DNA from: an uncultured Solirubrobacteraceae bacterium
Lineage (GTDB): Bacteria > Actinomycetota > Thermoleophilia > Solirubrobacterales > Solirubrobacteraceae
Direction: 5' to 3'
DNA length: 8,400 bases
NCBI GenBank assembly: GCA_955652345.1
Contig: CATPBV010000001.1
Coordinates: 1 to 8,400, forward strand
This document shows positions 1-6,039 of the stretch, piece after piece; the stretch's first letter is position 1; every line of letters starts with the position of its first letter. Below the pieces are notes generated by a model. The model had not been told where the DNA came from, searched no databases, and saw nothing but the letters and a program-made list of their open reading frames with translations. A program made the translations under genes and the position numbers.

Positions 1-171
1 CTTGAAGTCGCCGCTGTCGCGATCCATCTCGACCTTGGCGTACGGCGCCGACCCGGGGGTCTTCTTGTACGCGGACAGCAGAGCGTCCTCTAGCGCCTCC
101 ATCAGCTTCTCGCTGGAGATGTTCTTTTCGGCCGCAAGGCCCCGTACGGCTTCGACTATCTCTCTGGACAT
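1..171 (-). CDS. nusA: Transcription termination/antitermination factor NusA, N-terminal part (runs off the window)
   Basis: These are the first 57 codons of a gene that continues past the left edge. The peptide starts MSREIVEAVRGLAAEKNISS and continues with a helix rich in EKLMEALEDAL, then AYKK, which is the usual opening of the NusA N-terminal RNA-polymerase-binding domain. NusA binds RNA polymerase and nascent RNA and modulates pausing, termination and antitermination in the cytoplasm. The ATG lies two bases after the rimP stop (TGA-CC-ATG). A GGAG at 179-182, inside the last rimP codons, sits 7 nt upstream, so translation is probably coupled to rimP. The S1, KH and C-terminal domains lie outside the window and cannot be judged. 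The identification rests on this short stretch plus the very conserved rimP-nusA gene order. Confidence 0.9.
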   Translation of the reverse strand, partial: MSREIVEAVRGLAAEKNISSEKLMEALEDALLSAYKKTPGSAPYAKVEMDRDSGDFK

Positions 172-173
172 GG

Positions 174-590
174 TCAGTCTCCGGGGACGAGGTTTGAGCG
201 GGCGATCTGGTCGTATGGGATCGTGACGACCCCGTCGTGGACGGCGATCGTGACGTCGCGTTCCGACGCGCCTACGAGCTCGCCGGTCACGCTCTTGTGA
301 CCATCTCGTGCCTCCCGCAGGCGGACACGCGCATGCCGGCCGAGGAACCGCGTGTAGTGCTGAGGCTTGGTCAACGGGCGGTCCTGCCCCGGCGAGGAGA
401 CCTCGAGCGCGAAGCGCTCTCGGTAGTCGCCAAGGTGCGCGGACACCCGTTCACAGAGGGCGAGCGTGACCCCGTCTGGATGATCGATGAACAGCCGAAG
501 CGTCGTTGCCGAGACCAGCTCGGCGAGCAGCACCTCGACCTGCGGCTCGGTCTCCGCGAGCCGGCTCTCGATCTCAGTCTGTACGTTCAC
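174..590 (-). CDS. rimP: Ribosome maturation factor RimP
   Basis: RimP helps 30S subunit maturation and is encoded in front of nusA in most bacteria. With the start used here the protein has 138 residues, slightly short for the family, with a brief N-terminal segment. Family signatures seen: a strand FIDHPDGVTLALCERVS at about 34-50, the hallmark LEVSSPGQDRPL at about 62-73, and a C-terminal SH3-like barrel ending in IPYDQIARSNLVP. The longest frame begins at an ATG at 605, but that ATG directly follows seven Ts and has no Shine-Dalgarno. The GTG at 588-590 is preceded by GGAGG with a 5-nt spacer, so I prefer it; the other choice adds MTEES and V. The gene is followed after two bases by nusA and is preceded by a terminator-like hairpin that may act as an attenuator. 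Confidence 0.93.
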   Translation of the reverse strand: MNVQTEIESRLAETEPQVEVLLAELVSATTLRLFIDHPDGVTLALCERVSAHLGDYRERFALEVSSPGQDRPLTKPQHYTRFLGRHARVRLREARDGHKSVTGELVGASERDVTIAVHDGVVTIPYDQIARSNLVPGD

Positions 591-595
591 GCTCT

Positions 596-600
596 CCTCC
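596..600 (-). promoter_or_regulatory. Ribosome binding site deciding the rimP start
   Basis: GGAGG lies 5 nt before the GTG at 590. It is inside the longer frame that starts at the ATG at 605, so it favours the shorter RimP. It begins only a few bases after the T-tract of the upstream hairpin, so a transcript ending at that tract would lack it. Confidence 0.6.
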
Positions 601-605
601 GTCAT

Positions 606-629
606 AAAAAAAGCGGGCTAGCGCCCACT
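606..629 (-). terminator. Intrinsic-terminator-like hairpin directly before rimP (possible attenuator)
   Basis: On the minus strand AGTGGGC, loop GCTA and GCCCGCT form a 7-bp stem with one G.U pair, followed by an uninterrupted run of Ts (606-612, the first of which closes the stem). That is the classic GC stem plus U-tract form. It sits between the structured region and rimP, only 15 nt before the preferred GTG start. It may end an upstream transcript (the TPR operon or a non-coding RNA), or act as an attenuator for rimP-nusA. In E. coli the operon containing rimP and nusA has leader terminators and NusA autoregulation; that the same happens here is inference. Confidence 0.6.
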
Positions 630-641
630 TCCGGTACAACC

Positions 642-660
642 CACCGGGCGGGACCCGGCG
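642..660 (-). promoter_or_regulatory. Leader hairpin upstream of the rimP terminator
   Basis: On the minus strand CGCCGGG, loop TCCCG and CCCGGTG form a 7-bp stem with one G.U pair. Part of it (CGCCC at 646-650) is complementary to GGGCG at 622-626, which is the 5' arm of the terminator stem. The two foldings are mutually exclusive, the arrangement expected of an antiterminator/terminator switch. In DNA this GC-rich such pairings can arise by chance. Confidence 0.35.
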
Positions 661-677
661 CTCAAAGTGTGCTTCTC

Positions 678-686
678 AGGGTAGCA
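678..686 (-). promoter_or_regulatory. Possible extended -10 promoter for rimP-nusA
   Basis: The minus strand reads TGCTACCCT, an extended -10 (TGn followed by TAnnnT). No good -35 is present about 17 nt upstream; the sequence there is GTGCAC. Transcription from it would start near 670 and give a leader of about 80 nt holding both hairpins ahead of rimP. This is a weak motif call, made mainly because the position suits an attenuated leader. Confidence 0.25.
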
Positions 687-714
687 CTGCTATCGGGGTC
701 GTGCACGGTGTTTC

Positions 715-854
715 GGGGCGCGCGGCGATCCGTTGGCGCCCCGACCCGGTCCCCGGCTTCGCGCGACCGGGGCCTTCGAGATGCGAACGACCGCAAGGGG
801 ACCGGGTCAAGGCACCAACGGATCGTCTCTCCGCGATCGGCGCCGGCACGCCCC
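715..854 (-). ncRNA. Candidate structured RNA (or palindromic element) with a 29-bp helix
   Basis: The segments at 726-754 and 797-825 are inverted copies of each other over 29 nt, separated by 42 nt. They differ at three positions (737/814, 741/810, 742/809). On a minus-strand RNA all three are G.U wobbles, so the helix is unbroken; on a plus-strand RNA they would be C.A mismatches. The pairing can be extended outward: 831-835 with 721-725 (CGCGG/CCGCG, past a 5-nt bulge) and 849-854 with 715-720 (GGGGCG/CGCCCC, past a 13-nt internal loop). The 42-nt apical part can form smaller hairpins, one of which (CCCCGG/CCGGGG) would compete with the inner end of the long helix. I do not recognise an RNA family. 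It could instead be a MITE-like or other palindromic repeat, or a structured 3' UTR. Confidence 0.35.
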
Positions 855-956
855 CTCGTTTGCGCCTACCGCCTTCGGCGCTGAGCCTGGTGGGCTTCTC
901 GGATCGCGGGTCGGGCCGTGTGCATGATGCGGCACGCTACGTAGGCGGGAGCAATA

Positions 957-997
957 CTTGCCGCAGCAGGATCCTCGGGTGTGCCTGGCGCGGCAAG
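957..997. repeat. Inverted repeat/hairpin with 8-bp perfect arms
   Basis: CTTGCCGC at 957-964 and GCGGCAAG at 990-997 are perfect inverted copies. Inside them CAGG (967-970) and CCTG (984-987) can add 4 bp across a 2x2 internal loop, leaving a 13-nt loop. No T-tract follows on either strand, so it does not look like an intrinsic terminator. It lies about 85 nt after the TPR stop codon and might be an mRNA 3' stabiliser or part of a larger RNA fold. Confidence 0.35.
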
Positions 998-1082
998 CCC
1001 CGCGCGAGATCCACACCGTGACGCGCTATGCACACGCGCTCCGGTCGAGCGAGCCGCGGTACCAGCGAAGCGCGCGGGGGTG

Positions 1083-1448
1083 CTAATCGCCCGCGCGTGC
1101 CCGGGCGCGGTCGCGATACAGGCGGTAGTCGCGCCGGCTGGGCTGCAGGCATGCCGCCAGCACCAGCGGCTTACGGGCCTCGGCGTGGCGGCCCAGCATC
1201 TGCAGCGAGCGGCCCAGGCAGAAGAGAGCGAAGTCATTGGTCGGTGCGCGCTCGATTACGGCCTCGAATTCGACAGCCGCCTGCTCGTAGCGCTGGGCGT
1301 GGAACAGGGCCCGGCCGAGGGCCTCGCGGATCGACGTCTTGTCGGGAGCGAGGTCGCGCGCGCGGGACAGGGGGACGATCGCCTGGTGGTTGTGGCCCGC
1401 CTCGAGCAGCTCCGTGCCACGCCGGAATAGCTCGTAGACGTCGTCCAT
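1083..1448 (-). CDS. Small tetratricopeptide-repeat (TPR) protein
   Basis: A 121-residue soluble protein made almost wholly of TPR helices. Repeat-like units run from about 4 to 37 (ELFRRGTELLEAG...AIVPLSRARDLAP), 38 to 71 (IREALGRALFHAQRYEQAAVEFEAVIERAP) and 72 to 105 (FALFCLGRSLQMLGRHAEARKPLVLAACLQP), followed by a basic tail rich in Arg and Asp. TPRs are protein-binding scaffolds; nothing here shows an enzyme activity. The ATG shares one base with the stop codon of the transglutaminase gene (TGATG) and has no clear Shine-Dalgarno, so it is probably translated by coupling. A much longer open frame extends upstream to 2057, but that part is an alternative frame of the transglutaminase gene. 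Its place at the end of the MoxR/DUF58/transglutaminase set suggests it serves that complex, which is inference. Confidence 0.85.
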   Translation of the reverse strand: MDDVYELFRRGTELLEAGHNHQAIVPLSRARDLAPDKTSIREALGRALFHAQRYEQAAVEFEAVIERAPTNDFALFCLGRSLQMLGRHAEARKPLVLAACLQPSRRDYRLYRDRARARAGD

Positions 1449-3766
1449 CACTTGGAGTGTATGCCCCGGTTCGCGCCGCCCCACGCGAGCCGGCGCAGGC
1501 TCCACCGGGGCGGCAGCGCCCACAGCGCGCGGAGTGCTCCGGCGATCCCGAGGCGCGAGCGCAGCTGCCTTCGGAGCGCCCGCCGCTGCCTGCGCGTCGG
1601 CAGCCCGCCCTGGCCCGCGAAGCGCGCCAGCCGCAGCGTCCGCACGTAGCTGGCAGCTTCGGATGAGGAGCCGAACCGGTCCTCGAGCACCGCAAGCGTC
1701 ACGTCGGCCGGCACCGGGCGGCCGCTGCGCGCGAGCGCCCGTTCGAGCTCCGCGAGAAGCTCCTCGTCCGAGCTCTCGGCGGGCCCGTGGGTGAACACCA
1801 GCGCAGCGATCGCCAGCGCCAGCAGCAGTCCGCCGAGGATGGGCAGCACGACATCCGACGAGCCGCCCGTGGGAGCGGCCGAGGGGCCGCCGCCCGACCC
1901 CGGACTGGGACCAACAACTCCCTTCCTCCCGCCCTTCAACCCCTGCAGCTTGATCGCCGAGAGCGAAGGCCCCGGGGCGTTGGGCGCTATGTGAGCGAAC
2001 TCGGGCGCGTTCGCCGGAGTGGGGTCGAACGTCACCCATCCGTAGTGCGGGAACCACGCCTCGACCCAGGCGTGAGCGTCCTTGTCGCTGACGTCCCAGG
2101 TCCGTGTCGCGCTGTTGAGCTTCCCGCTGGTGAACCCAACGGCGACCCGGGTAGGGACACCCCCCATCCGCAGCAGCAACGCCATCGCGCCGGCGAAGTG
2201 CTGGCAGTAGCCGAGCTTGGTGTTGAACAGGAAGTTGAGCAGCGGATACGAGTGAAACGGCGTGTTCGGTTGGTAGTAGTAGCCGTTCGTGTATTGGAGG
2301 TAGTTGAGGACGCGTTCGACGAAGTCATAGGGCGTCGGGGCGCCGTGTGCGAGCCTTCGTGCGAGCTCGTATGCCGGCCTGTACGGTGATTTGGCGAGCA
2401 CGCTTGCTCCCGTCGGCCAGTTGGCAAAGTCCGAGAAGTTCTGCCCCTGCTCGCGGACACCAAACAGGGGGAAGACCACCTGTTGCGGAACGTAACCGCC
2501 CCCAGGAGGCACGAACACGGTCAAGAAATTGCGTAGCTTCGCCGCGGGTGGATAACTCCGGCCAGCGTGGGCGAGCTGGGCGCGAGTCGGCCGCGGCGCG
2601 TAGACGCCGACCCGGTAGCTGTCCCCGGTGTGCAGCTGGACCGCGTCAGTCCATGTGCCAAGGCTCGATCCCTGGATCGGAACTCCGCGAAGATGCTGGG
2701 GGTAGCCGGCGTCACCCGCGGCGATCACGTCGGTCGTGTCGATCGCGGTCAGCGTCACCTGGATCGTCTGCGTCCAGCGGCGGAGCGCGGTCCGGTCGAT
2801 GAATCCGGATAGATCCGGGCTTGCGTAGTTTGCGAGCCCCCAGCGCTCCCCGTTGAACAGGTCGAGATCCTCGGTCTTCCAGTACTCGGGGGTCCCCGCG
2901 GTGATCTTCACAACCGTATGGCCGGTGTGCGGCCACTGCCGGCCGACGGGCCCGTACTGCTGCGTCCAGTTGAACCTCGCTACATACCCAGGGCCGATGC
3001 TTCTGGTGAGCGCCTGATAGTCCAGCCAGGGCTTATGCGAGTCCAGCCTCGGCGCCAGGAACATCCCCGCGGCGCCCGCCACCGCGCACACCACCACCAA
3101 TGACGACAGGTCGTCTCTGCGCACCCGCTCCCCCCATACGAACGCGGCCAGCAGTACGAACAGCAGCATCCCCTCCGCATACGGAAGCGACGGCCGCATG
3201 AGAGTCGCGGGCACGACCGCCAGCGCCACCAGCGGCAGGGCGGCACCGGCACGCCGCAGATCGCCGAGCGCCGGAGGCGCGAACGCAAGCAGTAGCGCCC
3301 CGTCGAGCAGCAGTACCGCCGCGCCCAGCAGGATCACGAGGCGCACGGACTCGTTGATGTTCGTGTACGGGATGAAGATCCCCGGCAGAGCCTGGAGCCC
3401 CTGACCGATCCAATCGGCGGTCACCGCGATCCGCACGTGCGTGATCCAGCCCACCGGAACCCCGCATACCGCAAGCGCCCCCAGCAGCGCGACCACCGCG
3501 ACCACGGGCACCAGCAGCCTCCGGTAGCGGCGCATGAGCGGACCCACCGCGACCAGCACCAACGCGAGCCCCAGCAAGCCGAGCAGCCGCCCGGTCGGCG
3601 CCGGCTTGACCAGCTTCCCCCACTCGATCACGCCAAAGCCACCGAGCGCCGCAAACGTGATCAGGCGAATCACCAGACGAGGGCGCGCCGGCGCCCGCAG
3701 CTCGCCCGTGGAGCTTCCGCCACGGACGATCGTCCGCAACACCGCAGGCTGCGCCACGGTGCTCAC
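1448..3766 (-). CDS. Membrane transglutaminase-like protein (DUF3488/TgpA type)
   Basis: A 772-residue membrane protein. About six or seven hydrophobic segments lie in the first 240 residues (roughly 33-50, 61-79, 84-103, 141-165, 173-193, 197-213, 221-237). A large extracytoplasmic region follows, with a transglutaminase-like core whose Cys-His-Asp triad is visible: Cys521 in LGYCQHFAGAMALLLR, His565 in DAHAWVEAW and Asp581 in TFDPTP. A Gly/Pro/Ser linker (about 612-636), a last membrane helix (638-659) and a cytoplasmic DUF4129-like tail (about 665-740) complete the usual architecture. Such proteins are thought to act as proteases or cross-linkers at the cell surface; the substrate is unknown. 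The frame is open up to 4234, but the true start is the GTG at 3766, which has GGAGG 6 nt upstream and overlaps the DUF58 stop as GTGA. The upstream residues are a shadow of the DUF58 gene. Confidence 0.92.
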   Translation of the reverse strand: MSTVAQPAVLRTIVRGGSSTGELRAPARPRLVIRLITFAALGGFGVIEWGKLVKPAPTGRLLGLLGLALVLVAVGPLMRRYRRLLVPVVAVVALLGALAVCGVPVGWITHVRIAVTADWIGQGLQALPGIFIPYTNINESVRLVILLGAAVLLLDGALLLAFAPPALGDLRRAGAALPLVALAVVPATLMRPSLPYAEGMLLFVLLAAFVWGERVRRDDLSSLVVVCAVAGAAGMFLAPRLDSHKPWLDYQALTRSIGPGYVARFNWTQQYGPVGRQWPHTGHTVVKITAGTPEYWKTEDLDLFNGERWGLANYASPDLSGFIDRTALRRWTQTIQVTLTAIDTTDVIAAGDAGYPQHLRGVPIQGSSLGTWTDAVQLHTGDSYRVGVYAPRPTRAQLAHAGRSYPPAAKLRNFLTVFVPPGGGYVPQQVVFPLFGVREQGQNFSDFANWPTGASVLAKSPYRPAYELARRLAHGAPTPYDFVERVLNYLQYTNGYYYQPNTPFHSYPLLNFLFNTKLGYCQHFAGAMALLLRMGGVPTRVAVGFTSGKLNSATRTWDVSDKDAHAWVEAWFPHYGWVTFDPTPANAPEFAHIAPNAPGPSLSAIKLQGLKGGRKGVVGPSPGSGGGPSAAPTGGSSDVVLPILGGLLLALAIAALVFTHGPAESSDEELLAELERALARSGRPVPADVTLAVLEDRFGSSSEAASYVRTLRLARFAGQGGLPTRRQRRALRRQLRSRLGIAGALRALWALPPRWSLRRLAWGGANRGIHSK

Positions 3767-5022
3767 GCTTGGCCTCCGCTCGCCCGCGGGCTTGCTGCCC
3801 GCTCGGCATCCAGCCTCGCCGACTCGGGCAGCGCCCGCGTCGTCCGGCTGGCTCGCTCTGATGGAGGCCGCGTGAGTCCTCCGGCTGCAGCTCGCTCGAC
3901 CTCGAGTGGGGAGCGCCGCTGCCCCGCCAGCAGGAAGCCGCGGCACCCCGCCACATCGAACACTGGAACGCTCCGCATGGCCGGTGCCGCCGGCCGCGGC
4001 AACACCAACGTGATCGTGATGTGCGGGTTCGCCGACACCGCCAGCGGCAGACGCGCGATCGGCTGGGCGGCTACATAGAAGATTCCGGCCAGCCCTCCGA
4101 GGTGCCCTAGCGCCGGAGGCCGCACTCCCGGACCGCCCTCGATGACCGCCAGCCGCGCATGTACCCCAGACCACGCCCCCAGATGCCGGTCGATCTCGAT
4201 CGGCCGCCGCTCCCCAGGAAGCAGCAGCCCGCATCCGCCCCGGCGAGCAAGCTCGAGCGTCAATGAGGCGGCGGCCCGAACGGCCGCGTCCAGCTGCTCC
4301 GACCCGGGCTGTGAGCGGGCGTCCAGCACGACGATCGGGCGGGTGTCGCTGTCGGCCTGGAAGCGACGCTCCAGCAGCCCTGCGCCTCGTGCGAGCGCCG
4401 GCCAGTGGATCCTGGAAGCGGGGGCACCAAGCCGGTACGGCCGGAGCCCGTCCGGCTGCGACACCGCCGCGGCCTCGATCGCCGCGTTCAGCACCGAGCG
4501 GTCGGCGCGCCCGCGGCTTCCCCCCCTCACCCAGCGCACCGGCTCGGTCCGAGGGAGCACCAGCACCTCCTGAGCGGCAGTCGTGCCCTCAGCCATCACG
4601 ACAGCGAACCCGAGCGGGTCCTTGATCAGCAGCGTCGGCGGCACCAGGCGCTTGCGGCCCCGGCGGGCGAAATGTGCGACGACGTGGACGGTCACCCGCC
4701 GACTGCCTCTGATCGGCGAGAGCGAGGACCCCAGCGCCAGCGGCTCGCCGGCCAGCGGATCAAGCACCTCGACGCCCGGCAGGCCAAGCGGGCCGCGCGA
4801 GATCTCGATCGTCGCCTCGACCGGCTCGTCCTCGAGCGCGGTGACCGCATGGAGCCGGCGCTCCACGCGAGCGCTGCGGGACGCAAGCCACACCCACGCT
4901 GGCGTGAGCGTCCCGAGCAGGATCAGCGCGACGCCCGGAACAAACAGCGGTGAGGCGTCGAACGCAAACGCCGCAAGCGTCAGCGCGAACCCTCCGGCGG
5001 CCACCGCAGCGGCGTTCTTCAG
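3763..5022 (-). CDS. DUF58 domain membrane protein
   Basis: Using the CTG at 5022 the protein has 419 residues. Two hydrophobic stretches near the N-terminus (about 6-20 and 25-47) should anchor it. Next come a beta-rich region (about 60-160) and the DUF58 signature GLRPYRLGAPASRIHW with ALARGAGLLERRF (about 192-221), then a vWA-like fold starting at IVVLDARSQPGS (about 230-241). The metal-site motif reads D-x-x-S rather than D-x-S-x-S, so metal binding may be altered. The last 55 or so residues are Arg/Ala/Ser-rich and probably disordered. DUF58 proteins are regularly encoded beside MoxR ATPases and transglutaminase-like proteins; their role is not well established. The longest standard-start frame begins at a GTG at 5004 with no Shine-Dalgarno, whereas the CTG has GGAGG at a 7-nt spacing. 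Confidence 0.9.
   Translation of the reverse strand: MKNAAAVAAGGFALTLAAFAFDASPLFVPGVALILLGTLTPAWVWLASRSARVERRLHAVTALEDEPVEATIEISRGPLGLPGVEVLDPLAGEPLALGSSLSPIRGSRRVTVHVVAHFARRGRKRLVPPTLLIKDPLGFAVVMAEGTTAAQEVLVLPRTEPVRWVRGGSRGRADRSVLNAAIEAAAVSQPDGLRPYRLGAPASRIHWPALARGAGLLERRFQADSDTRPIVVLDARSQPGSEQLDAAVRAAASLTLELARRGGCGLLLPGERRPIEIDRHLGAWSGVHARLAVIEGGPGVRPPALGHLGGLAGIFYVAAQPIARLPLAVSANPHITITLVLPRPAAPAMRSVPVFDVAGCRGFLLAGQRRSPLEVERAAAGGLTRPPSERASRTTRALPESARLDAERAASPRASGGQA
3773..3777 (-). promoter_or_regulatory. Ribosome binding site deciding the transglutaminase-gene start
   Basis: GGAGG, inside the last codons of the DUF58 gene, lies 6 nt before the GTG at 3766. It supports that start over any in the 156 extra codons of open frame upstream. 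The GTGA overlap with the DUF58 stop implies coupled translation. Confidence 0.75.
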
Positions 5023-5029
5023 CGTCTCA

Positions 5030-5034
5030 CCTCC
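5030..5034 (-). promoter_or_regulatory. Ribosome binding site pointing to a CTG start of the DUF58 gene
   Basis: The minus strand reads AGGGAGGTGAGACGCTG. GGAGG, within the extended anti-SD match GGAGGTGA, is 7 nt from CTG. No ATG, GTG or TTG in the DUF58 frame lies at a workable distance; the only in-frame GTG is 18 nt beyond the CTG. Confidence 0.6.
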
Positions 5035-5076
5035 CTGTCTCCTCCATTGAGCGCGGGACTGCTGAGAGGGCTTCGC

Positions 5077-6039
5077 TCATCGAGCGCGGACCATCGAGAC
5101 CGCGTCCCCGACGACCTCACGAGCGGCAGTTCGAGCGGTGTCGGGCGCCAGCACGAGACGGTGTGCCAGCACTGGCTCGGCGAGCGCCTGGACGTCATCG
5201 GGCAGAGCGTGATCGCGCCCCTGCATCATCGCGTTCGCCTTGGCGGCGCGCAGCAGCATCAGCCCCGCCCGAGGGCTCGCGCCGAGATCGACCCGCGAGT
5301 CCTCCCGGGTGCGCCAGAGGAGCCGGACGACGTAGTCGCGCAGCGCTTTCGAGGCCTGGATCCGCGTGGCGGCGTCCTGAGCGGCGAGCACGTCCGCCGC
5401 CGTGGCGATCGGCGCCAGCGACAGGACTCTGTCCCCCGCCTCGTGGTCTGAGAGCATGCTCGCCTCGGCCACGGGCGACGGATAGCCGAGCGACACCCGC
5501 ACCATGAAGCGATCCACCTGGGCCTCGGGAAGCGGGTAGGTTCCTTCGTACTCGATCGGGTTCTGGGTCGCGAGCACGAGGAAAGGGCGCGCCAGCTCGT
5601 GGGTCTGAACATCGACGGTGACGGAGCGCTCCTGCATGCATTCGAGCAGGCCGGACTGGGTCTTCGGCGATGCGCGGTTGATCTCGTCGACCAGCACGAT
5701 GTTCGCGAACACCGGGCCCGGACGGAACTCGAAGCGGTGGGCGCGCTCGTCGTAGACGTTCGTGCCGACGACGTCGGCGGGCAGCAGGTCCGAGGTGCAC
5801 TGCACGCGGGCGAACTGGCAGTCGATCGAGCGCGCGATCGCCCGCGCAAGCGCCGTCTTTCCCACTCCCGGGTAGTCCTCGACCAGAATGTGACCTTCGG
5901 CCAGGAGCGCAACGAGCACGTGGTCGAGGGTGCGCTCGCGGATCTGAACGGCCTGCGTTATGTTGTCGGCCAGGCGCCTTGCGAGTGAAGCCGCGGCTTC
6001 AGACTCGTGCGGCGCTACGGGCGTCTGCTCCGGCTCCAT
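5077..6039 (-). CDS. moxR: MoxR-family AAA+ ATPase
   Basis: A 320-residue cytoplasmic AAA+ ATPase, typical length for MoxR proteins. Visible motifs: Walker A YPGVGKT (56-62), Walker B IVLVDEINRA (114-123, with Asp118 and Glu119), sensor 1 ATQNP (157-161), arginine-finger region PEAQVDRF (171-178) and sensor 2 GASPRAGLML (253-262). MoxR ATPases are thought to act as chaperones that remodel or activate partner proteins, often the DUF58/vWA proteins encoded next to them, as here. The ATG at 6039 has a strong GGAGG 6 nt upstream, so the start is well supported even though it lies 41 nt inside coaBC. The next gene starts 54 nt after the stop. The symbol is a family name and does not imply methanol metabolism. 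Confidence 0.93.
   Translation of the reverse strand: MEPEQTPVAPHESEAAASLARRLADNITQAVQIRERTLDHVLVALLAEGHILVEDYPGVGKTALARAIARSIDCQFARVQCTSDLLPADVVGTNVYDERAHRFEFRPGPVFANIVLVDEINRASPKTQSGLLECMQERSVTVDVQTHELARPFLVLATQNPIEYEGTYPLPEAQVDRFMVRVSLGYPSPVAEASMLSDHEAGDRVLSLAPIATAADVLAAQDAATRIQASKALRDYVVRLLWRTREDSRVDLGASPRAGLMLLRAAKANAMMQGRDHALPDDVQALAEPVLAHRLVLAPDTARTAAREVVGDAVSMVRAR

Larger units (their letters stand above)
606..1082. other. 477-nt non-coding stretch between the TPR gene and rimP
   Basis: No reading frame here looks like a protein. The open frames on either strand are arginine/proline-rich, have no ribosome binding site and resemble no family I know. I find no tRNA, no tmRNA or RNase P signature and no SRP RNA apical loop. 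What it does hold is dense inverted-repeat structure: a small hairpin at 957-997, a very long helix at 726-825 with possible extensions to 715-854, a leader hairpin at 642-660 and a T-tract hairpin at 606-629. All of these could fold in a minus-strand transcript, the direction of every neighbouring gene. Confidence 0.7.

Noticed and set aside
726..825. The long inverted repeat as an intrinsic terminator of the TPR operon
   Set aside because: No T-tract follows either arm, the 42-nt loop is too large, and the repeat is about 258 nt from the TPR stop.
906..950. A possible sigma-70 type promoter on the minus strand upstream of the long helix (TTGCTC and CATCAT)
   Set aside because: The spacing is 19 nt and both boxes match poorly, so it is not distinguishable from background.
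701..1021. Open frames in the non-coding gap (for example 701-1021 plus, 807-1016 minus, 866-1237 minus)
   Set aside because: All are Arg/Pro/Ala-rich, without ribosome sites or recognisable motifs; long stop-free runs are expected at this GC content.
606..1082. A tRNA before rimP, as with metY in E. coli, or tmRNA, RNase P or SRP RNA
   Set aside because: I found no T-loop GGTTCGA-type motif with a paired acceptor stem, and none of the conserved core motifs of those RNAs on either strand.
1449..2057. The upstream extension of the TPR frame to about 324 residues
   Set aside because: It overlaps the transglutaminase gene in another frame and contains no domain; the TPR part begins at the ATG at 1448 that overlaps the previous stop.
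3767..4234. The 156-codon upstream extension of the transglutaminase frame
   Set aside because: It lies over the conserved DUF58 gene, reads as low-complexity Ala/Gly/Arg, and the GTG at 3766 has a good ribosome site and a GTGA overlap.
5027..5047. A six-codon leader ORF (ATG to TGA) just before the DUF58 gene
   Set aside because: No ribosome site precedes it and its codons simply spell the purine-rich Shine-Dalgarno region.
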